Of a DNA stretch of 64,000 nt, positions 59,342 to 64,000 are shown piece after piece. The translations under genes and the position numbers were made by a program. Source of the stretch: Alistipes senegalensis. Lineage in GTDB: Bacteria > Bacillota > Clostridia > Oscillospirales > Ruminococcaceae. The notes under the pieces are model-generated. The model was given only the letters and a program-made list of their open reading frames with translations, was not told where the DNA came from and did no database searches. Where the stretch lies: NCBI GenBank assembly GCA_023665275.1, contig JAMPEF010000003.1, positions 1 through 64,000 on the forward strand. The letters run 5' to 3'. Each line of letters opens with the position of its first letter. Within the stretch, counting starts at the first letter, position 1.

Positions 59342-60976
59342 ATGCCAATTACTGATTTGCTTAGAAAAAACGCCGTTCAGTACGGTGATGACGTCGCACT
59401 TGTTGAGGTCAATCCTACAATAACTGAAATCAGACGTGTGACATGGAAAGAATACGAATTGATAGAACCTAACCCCCGTTGTCACTACAGACGTGAGATA
59501 ACGTGGAAGGTTTTTGACGAAAAAGCTAACCGTTTTGCTAATCTTCTTCTTGAAAGAGGTGTCCGCAAGGGCGATAAAGTCGGTATACTCCTTATGAACT
59601 GTCTTGAATGGTTGCCGGTTTATTTTGGTATTCTTAAAACCGGCGCACTTGCCGTACCACTTAATTTCCGCTATACCGCCGAAGAAATCCGTTACTGCCT
59701 TGACCTTGCAGAAGTTGACGTTCTTGTTTTCGGTTCTGAATTTATCGGACGTGTAGAGGAAATAGCAGAGGAAATAAGCAGAAACCGACTTCTTTTCTAT
59801 ATCGGTGAGGGTTGCCCGTCTTTTGCTGAACATTATGACAGCCTTTCCGCCAACTGCCATAGTTCAGACCCTGCAATTGAAATTACCGATACCGACGATG
59901 CGGCTATTTATTTTTCGTCCGGAACTACTGGTTTTCCGAAAGCTATTCTACATAACCATGATAGCCTTATGCATTCCGCAAAAGTTGAGCAGAATCATCA
60001 TGGACAGTCTAAAGACGATGTATTCTTATGTATTCCACCACTCTATCATACCGGAGCAAAAATGCACTGGTTCGGAAGTCTTATCTCCGGCGGAAAAGCT
60101 GTACTATTAAAGGGGGTCAAGCCGGAAAATATTCTCCGCACGGTATCGGAAGAACACTGCACTATTGTATGGCTTTTAGTTCCGTGGGCTCAGGATATAC
60201 TTGATGCTGTAGACCGTGGCGACATCAAAATTGATGACTATAATCTTTCTCAGTGGCGGCTTATGCATATAGGCGCACAGCCCGTGCCACCATCTCTTAT
60301 TGCCCGTTGGAAGAAACTTTTTCCGAATCATAAATATGATACGAATTACGGTCTCAGCGAATCAATAGGACCTGGTTGCGTACATCTCGGACTTGATAAC
60401 ATTCATAAGGTCGGTGCAATCGGTAAAGCAGGCTATGGCTGGGAAGTCAAGATAGTTGACGAAATCGGAAACACTATCCGCCGTGGTGAAGTCGGTGAAC
60501 TCTGTGTCAAGGGCGCAGGTCTTATGACGTGCTATTATCGTGACGAAAAGGCAACCGCTGAAACTCTCCGTGGTGGCTGGCTCTTTACCGGCGATATGGC
60601 ACAGGAAGACGAAGATGGCTTTATTTATCTTGTCGACCGCAAGAAAGATGTCATTATAAGCGGTGGTGAGAATCTCTATCCGGTGCAGATTGAGGACTTT
60701 TTAAGAAGTCACCCCGCTGTTAAGGACGTTGCTGTTATAGGACTTCCTGACAAGAGGTTAGGCGAAATTGCAGCGGCAATAATTTCTATAAAGGAAGATT
60801 GTCAATGCACTGAGGACGAAATAAACATATTCTGTCAGAAACTCCCACGGTACAAGAGACCACATAAAATTATCTTTGCGGACGTTCCACGTAATCCCAC
60901 CGGAAAAATCGAAAAGCCAAAACTCCGTGAGATTTACTGTAAAGAGGGTCTTGTTGCCTCACAGATAAAAAACTGA
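59342..60976 (+). CDS. Acyl-CoA synthetase / AMP-dependent ligase
   Basis: A 544-residue adenylate-forming enzyme with the P-loop-like FSSGTTGFPKA, the YGLSESIGPG motif, GWLFTGDMAQEDEDGFIYLVDRKKD (ATP-binding Asp and hinge) and a C-terminal Lys in PTGKIEKPKL that forms the adenylate. It activates a carboxylic acid, most likely a fatty or aryl acid. A YbgC-like thioesterase three genes downstream could act on the same kind of CoA ester. Confidence 0.94.
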   Translation: MPITDLLRKNAVQYGDDVALVEVNPTITEIRRVTWKEYELIEPNPRCHYRREITWKVFDEKANRFANLLLERGVRKGDKVGILLMNCLEWLPVYFGILKTGALAVPLNFRYTAEEIRYCLDLAEVDVLVFGSEFIGRVEEIAEEISRNRLLFYIGEGCPSFAEHYDSLSANCHSSDPAIEITDTDDAAIYFSSGTTGFPKAILHNHDSLMHSAKVEQNHHGQSKDDVFLCIPPLYHTGAKMHWFGSLISGGKAVLLKGVKPENILRTVSEEHCTIVWLLVPWAQDILDAVDRGDIKIDDYNLSQWRLMHIGAQPVPPSLIARWKKLFPNHKYDTNYGLSESIGPGCVHLGLDNIHKVGAIGKAGYGWEVKIVDEIGNTIRRGEVGELCVKGAGLMTCYYRDEKATAETLRGGWLFTGDMAQEDEDGFIYLVDRKKDVIISGGENLYPVQIEDFLRSHPAVKDVAVIGLPDKRLGEIAAAIISIKEDCQCTEDEINIFCQKLPRYKRPHKIIFADVPRNPTGKIEKPKLREIYCKEGLVASQIKN

Positions 60977-60978
60977 TT

Positions 60979-61983
60979 ATGTTTGATTTTTCAAGAATAC
61001 TGTCCGCAGAGTACGTTAAAGCCAACGGCATACTTTGGGACGAAGACCTTTTCACTTATGAAAGTTACTGGGAAAATGGTTACAACCATTATGAAAGACT
61101 TTTCGATAAGCCTATGGACGAAGGCGGTAAACCTGTTACGGCACTTATTTATGAACTTTTTTCCGACGGTACACTTTCGGATTACGCTTACTATAAAGAC
61201 GGTTATAAGTACGGTGAAGACGTTAAGTTTTATAAAAGCGGTCGGGTATCAGGTTATACATTATTTATGGACAGCGAATTTTATCTTTACGAATGGTACG
61301 AAAACGGTCAGATTAAAGAATTTTTTGAACGTTACAGAGATGACAACAAATATTTTCGTCGAATGACCTGTTATGACGAAAACGGAAATAAAATCAGTAA
61401 GTCTATAAACTGTGAAGTGAATTTTTCCTACAAATACAATGAACCCGATAACAGATATGATGTTACATTTCATGATAACGGAGAGTTCAGGAAAATAATA
61501 TGGAAAAATCCCGACCGTTCTACATTCTATAAATCTGCGGAATTTGACGAAAAAGGCTATCCGGTAAATTTTGAAATAAATGCTTTTTACAATCCGGAAT
61601 ACCGTTCTCTGAAAGACAATAAAGTGAGTTGGAATACAAAGCCGTTTGGTGATAAGTTCCGTTTTTCAGGTGGTATACTTGAATATGCGTATTCAGAAAA
61701 ATATTTTTCTGCATTTACCGGAAAAGTTTATTTCTGTTATCCTACCGACGAAGTCCATAAAGTAAACGAATACGAAAAAGGCGTTCTGTACGGTGAACAG
61801 CTTGAATACTATAAAAGCGGTCAGATAGCCGAAGAGTATCATCTGACAAAAAACAGCAGACATTATGCAAAGCATTACTGGTGGTACAGAAACGGCGTAT
61901 TAAAAGAAGTTGCCGAATATAAAAATGACGGTACTATATATAAAGTCACGCAGTTTGACGAAGACGGAAATAAATTGAGGTGA
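60979..61983 (+). CDS. MORN/YwqK-like repeat protein
   Basis: A 334-residue soluble protein made of short beta-hairpin repeats with the motif YxNGxxxxxxxYKxG (examples KDGYKYGEDVKFYKSGRVSG, YEKGVLYGEQLEYYKSGQIAEEY). This is the MORN-variant repeat of YwqK-like proteins, sometimes called antitoxins, but no toxin gene is adjacent. It starts two bases after the ligase and overlaps the region before endonuclease V, so the four genes are probably one operon. Confidence 0.8.
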   Translation: MFDFSRILSAEYVKANGILWDEDLFTYESYWENGYNHYERLFDKPMDEGGKPVTALIYELFSDGTLSDYAYYKDGYKYGEDVKFYKSGRVSGYTLFMDSEFYLYEWYENGQIKEFFERYRDDNKYFRRMTCYDENGNKISKSINCEVNFSYKYNEPDNRYDVTFHDNGEFRKIIWKNPDRSTFYKSAEFDEKGYPVNFEINAFYNPEYRSLKDNKVSWNTKPFGDKFRFSGGILEYAYSEKYFSAFTGKVYFCYPTDEVHKVNEYEKGVLYGEQLEYYKSGQIAEEYHLTKNSRHYAKHYWWYRNGVLKEVAEYKNDGTIYKVTQFDEDGNKLR

Positions 61984-61988
61984 ATATT

Positions 61989-62675
61989 ATGAATGAGCAG
62001 GAATTTCTTGATATACAGAACTCTTTAAGGGAAAAAATAAATCTTACTGACAGTTTCAGGACTGAAGAAATTAAAACCGTCGCCGGCATAGACCTTGCAT
62101 ACTGGGAAAAAGACGGTCTGGAATATGCCGTCTGCTGTATAGTTGTTATTGACTATAAAACACATGAAATTCTTGAAAAAAAGCAGTCCCACGGAAAAAT
62201 TGAAGTCCCATACATTGCCGGATTCCTTGCATTCCGTGAGCTGCCACTTATTCTTGAAACGGTTAAAAAACTGGATATTCAGCCGGATTTGTTCATGTTT
62301 GACGGCAACGGAACACTACACCCACGTAATATGGGTATTGCCACCCATGCTTCTTTTTACCTGAAAAAAGCTTGTATCGGTGTGGCAAAAAGCTATTATC
62401 GTGTCCGTAAGGGTCTTGATTATTCTGAACCTGATTCATCTGCCGGAAGTTTCACTGATATAGTATGCGATGGAAAAATTTACGGAAGAGTTCTCCGTAC
62501 ACATACCGGAGTAAAGCCCGTTTTTGTTTCCGCCGGAAATTTCATATCTCTTGATACCGCAACTCGTATAACTATGGAACTTACCGGAAAAGAAAGTCAT
62601 ATTCCCGTACCTACAAGGCTTGCCGACCTTGAAACCCATACGGCACGGCAACTATTAAAAATTAATAATTCATAA
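61989..62675 (+). CDS. nfi: Endonuclease V
   Basis: Repairs deaminated adenine by nicking DNA next to inosine. The 228-residue protein has D35 in AGIDLAYW, the VPYIAGFLAFRELP block, FDGNGTLHPRNMGIATH (metal-binding Asp and His) and GVAKSYYRV. ATG 61989 was chosen, with GAGGTGA six bases upstream. Family size is normal. Confidence 0.94.
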   Translation: MNEQEFLDIQNSLREKINLTDSFRTEEIKTVAGIDLAYWEKDGLEYAVCCIVVIDYKTHEILEKKQSHGKIEVPYIAGFLAFRELPLILETVKKLDIQPDLFMFDGNGTLHPRNMGIATHASFYLKKACIGVAKSYYRVRKGLDYSEPDSSAGSFTDIVCDGKIYGRVLRTHTGVKPVFVSAGNFISLDTATRITMELTGKESHIPVPTRLADLETHTARQLLKINNS

Positions 62676-62705
62676 TTATGATTATATAAGAAAAGAGATT
62701 TTTTT

Positions 62706-63140
62706 ATGAATAAAATTTATCCCTATGAACGTAAAGTATATTATTATGAAACGGACAGAATGGGTATAGTCCATCATTCAAACTATATAAGGATTTTTGA
62801 GGAAGCAAGAATGAATTTCATGGCACAGGCTGGACTTTCCTATGAAGAAGTTGAATCCGCCGGTGTGATGATGCCTATTTTAAAAGTCGAATGTCATTAT
62901 AAAAAGCCTCTTGCCTATAATGAACCGTTTTCCGTCCGGTCTGAAATAACAAAGTGCAATGGCACTACAATCAGCATTGATTATACGATAACAAGCAGGA
63001 AAACCGGCGAAATCTGTATAACCGGAAGTTCGTTCCAGTGCTTTACTGATATGAATATGAAACCCATACGCATACGGCATACACACCCCGAAATATACAA
63101 GTTCTTTACGGAACACGTCGGTTATAGAATCACGGAATAA
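62706..63140 (+). CDS. ybgC: Acyl-CoA thioesterase, YbgC/4HBT family
   Basis: A 144-residue hotdog-fold thioesterase: YYETDRMGIVHHSNYIRIFEEAR holds the catalytic Asp and the His pair of the 4-hydroxybenzoyl-CoA family. Later strands fit the fold. Starts 30 bases after endonuclease V with AAGAGA as a weak ribosome site. Confidence 0.92.
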   Translation: MNKIYPYERKVYYYETDRMGIVHHSNYIRIFEEARMNFMAQAGLSYEEVESAGVMMPILKVECHYKKPLAYNEPFSVRSEITKCNGTTISIDYTITSRKTGEICITGSSFQCFTDMNMKPIRIRHTHPEIYKFFTEHVGYRITE

Positions 63141-63156
63141 TTTTTACAGTTTACGG

Positions 63157-63185
63157 TTGAATTTTCAGGCATAATATGGTATAAT
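63157..63185 (+). promoter_or_regulatory. Promoter of the DtxR/MntR-type regulator gene
   Basis: TTGAAT at 63157-63162, 17 bases, TATAAT at 63180-63185. Confidence 0.75.
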
Positions 63186-63215
63186 ATATATTAAAATCAG
63201 AAAGGAGAAATCAGA

Positions 63216-63599
63216 ATGGCAATAACAGAGGCAGTTGAAAATTATCTTGAAACTATACTTATTCTTTCACAGAAACAACCGAATGTCCACGCAATAGATA
63301 TATGTTCATATCTTGGCTACTCACGTCCGACTATTTCAATAGTTCTTAAGAAAATGAAAGAGAGCGGTCTTGTTTTCGTCGATGATGACAACCGTATAAC
63401 TCTTACCGAAAAGGGCAGGGAGGTTGCAGAAAATATCTATGACAGGCATACTATTCTTTCGGAACTTTTTATGATGTTAGGAGTTTCACACGATACCGCC
63501 GTTGAGGACGCTTGCAAAATTGAACACGACCTCTCAGAAGAAACTTTTAAACTTCTCAAGGCACATTATTTTGAACTTTTAGCAGACAAGAAACACTGA
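63216..63599 (+). CDS. mntR: Metal-dependent transcriptional regulator, DtxR/MntR family
   Basis: A 127-residue regulator: winged helix (VENYLETILILS, AIDICSYLGYSRPTISIVLKKMKESGLV) and the dimerisation/metal-binding domain with E/H residues (YDRHTILSELFMMLGV, ACKIEHDLSEET). It lacks the third SH3-like domain, as in MntR. It senses Mn2+ or Fe2+. mntP in this window is one candidate target. AGAAAGGAG precedes the ATG. Confidence 0.9.
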   Translation: MAITEAVENYLETILILSQKQPNVHAIDICSYLGYSRPTISIVLKKMKESGLVFVDDDNRITLTEKGREVAENIYDRHTILSELFMMLGVSHDTAVEDACKIEHDLSEETFKLLKAHYFELLADKKH

Positions 63600-63618
63600 T
63601 TTCTTTCAGGAGGATATA

Positions 63619-64000
63619 ATGAACAGATACGAAACTTTCAGGGAAAAATATCCCGTATTCATATATAAATCCTTTAAGATAACTGAAAATGCAGACACTG
63701 TTGAAATAAGCTATGAATTTTCAATACCGGAACTGGTGGACTTCAGACCTTCATGGAGTTTTCCTAAACCGCACGTGACTGTATCGGACGATATTATTTT
63801 TAAAAATCTTGCTTTTTCGCTGGGTATGGCAGAGGCAGTAAGCTACTGGAAAGCTGTATGTTCTCCGGAATTTCGCATAGAATGCGGTGCACTCTCACCG
63901 GAGCAGGTGCAGTGGTGGAAAAAATTATACTTCATGGGCTTAGGTGAGTTTTTTTACGTCAATGGCATAAACGCTGATTTCAATAATTTTATTGAAATAA
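63619..64000 (+). CDS. MurL-like protein, N-terminal part (runs off the window)
   Basis: ATG 63619 follows AGGAGG. The visible 127 residues include LGMAEAVSYWKAVCSPE and KKLYFMGLGEFFYVNGI, which I recall as the N-terminal pattern of MurL (UDP-MurNAc-L-Ala-L-Glu epimerase) and related hypothetical proteins. The ATPase-like part with the HSGGKDS-type loop would be beyond the window, so function cannot be confirmed. Confidence 0.55.
   Translation, partial: MNRYETFREKYPVFIYKSFKITENADTVEISYEFSIPELVDFRPSWSFPKPHVTVSDDIIFKNLAFSLGMAEAVSYWKAVCSPEFRIECGALSPEQVQWWKKLYFMGLGEFFYVNGINADFNNFIEI

Noticed and set aside
60979-61983. YwqK-like protein as the antitoxin of a toxin-antitoxin pair
   Set aside because: No toxin-like gene lies next to it; neighbours are an acyl-CoA ligase and endonuclease V.

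Overview
The window looks like a chromosomal segment of a cellulosome-forming, obligately anaerobic low-GC Firmicute of the Ruminococcus group (Oscillospiraceae). The main pointers are dockerin modules on secreted xylanases and other exported proteins, a GH10-CBM22-dockerin-CE1 xylanase, a trimeric NuoEFG-like [FeFe] hydrogenase, type III glutamine synthetase, an L27 with a Prp-cleaved leader, and sporulation genes (sigG, spoIIP, spoIIM-like, bofA-like). No species is claimed.

Layout. 1-6.5 kb: cell-wall and housekeeping genes (D,D-carboxypeptidase, pseudouridine synthase, metA, polysaccharide deacetylase, spoIIP). 6.5-9.3 kb: tRNA-Arg, a tiny basic protein, and an aldo/keto reductase-ECF S component-DUF1893 operon. 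9.3-15.6 kb: accessory region with a decayed secreted-protein gene, a secreted dockerin-flavodoxin-cyclophilin-like protein, a decarboxylase-cupin protein, a phage-type holin/M23 endolysin pair, a CoiA-like nuclease and, convergent to it, a full-length prokaryotic Argonaute (pAgo) with an intact DEDD tetrad. 15.6-22.7 kb: a xylan regulon of GH10/CE1 and GH30 xylanases around an AraC-type regulator; both xylanase promoters carry the same element of about 64 bp. 22.9-28.2 kb: an operon with two small membrane proteins, a divergent Ni-CO dehydrogenase homologue lacking one C-cluster cysteine, and a complete NrtA/SsuA-type ABC importer. 28.3-32.2 kb: tRNA-Trp and a GntR-controlled ABC-2 exporter operon with a CPBP protease. 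32.2-36.1 kb: minus-strand sigG, YesL-like, spoIIM-like and proC genes. 36.3-43.9 kb: two tandem dockerin-bearing serine hydrolases, glnN, a VanY-like peptidase, an HD protein and a GH13-DUF1653 fusion. 44-48.8 kb: rplU-prp-rpmA-obgE-mrnC-yebC-mntP. 48.9-54.9 kb: an InlB-repeat dockerin protein, DUF4250, and the hydrogenase operon. 55-64 kb: phosphodiesterase, a cluster of small genes ending in a bofA-like gene, pyrimidine-nucleoside phosphorylase, acyl-CoA ligase, endonuclease V, thioesterase, a DtxR/MntR-type regulator, and a truncated MurL-like gene.

How it fits together. The dockerin proteins would be displayed through cohesin scaffoldins (none here) to degrade glucuronoarabinoxylan; the hydrogenase disposes of reductant from fermentation. 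The most unusual items are the pAgo locus, the CODH-like/ABC-importer operon with an altered metal site, the dockerin-bearing flavodoxin, and the twin xylanase promoters. No CRISPR array, transposase or integrase was seen. Positions were read by eye; family calls rest on recalled motifs, not searches.
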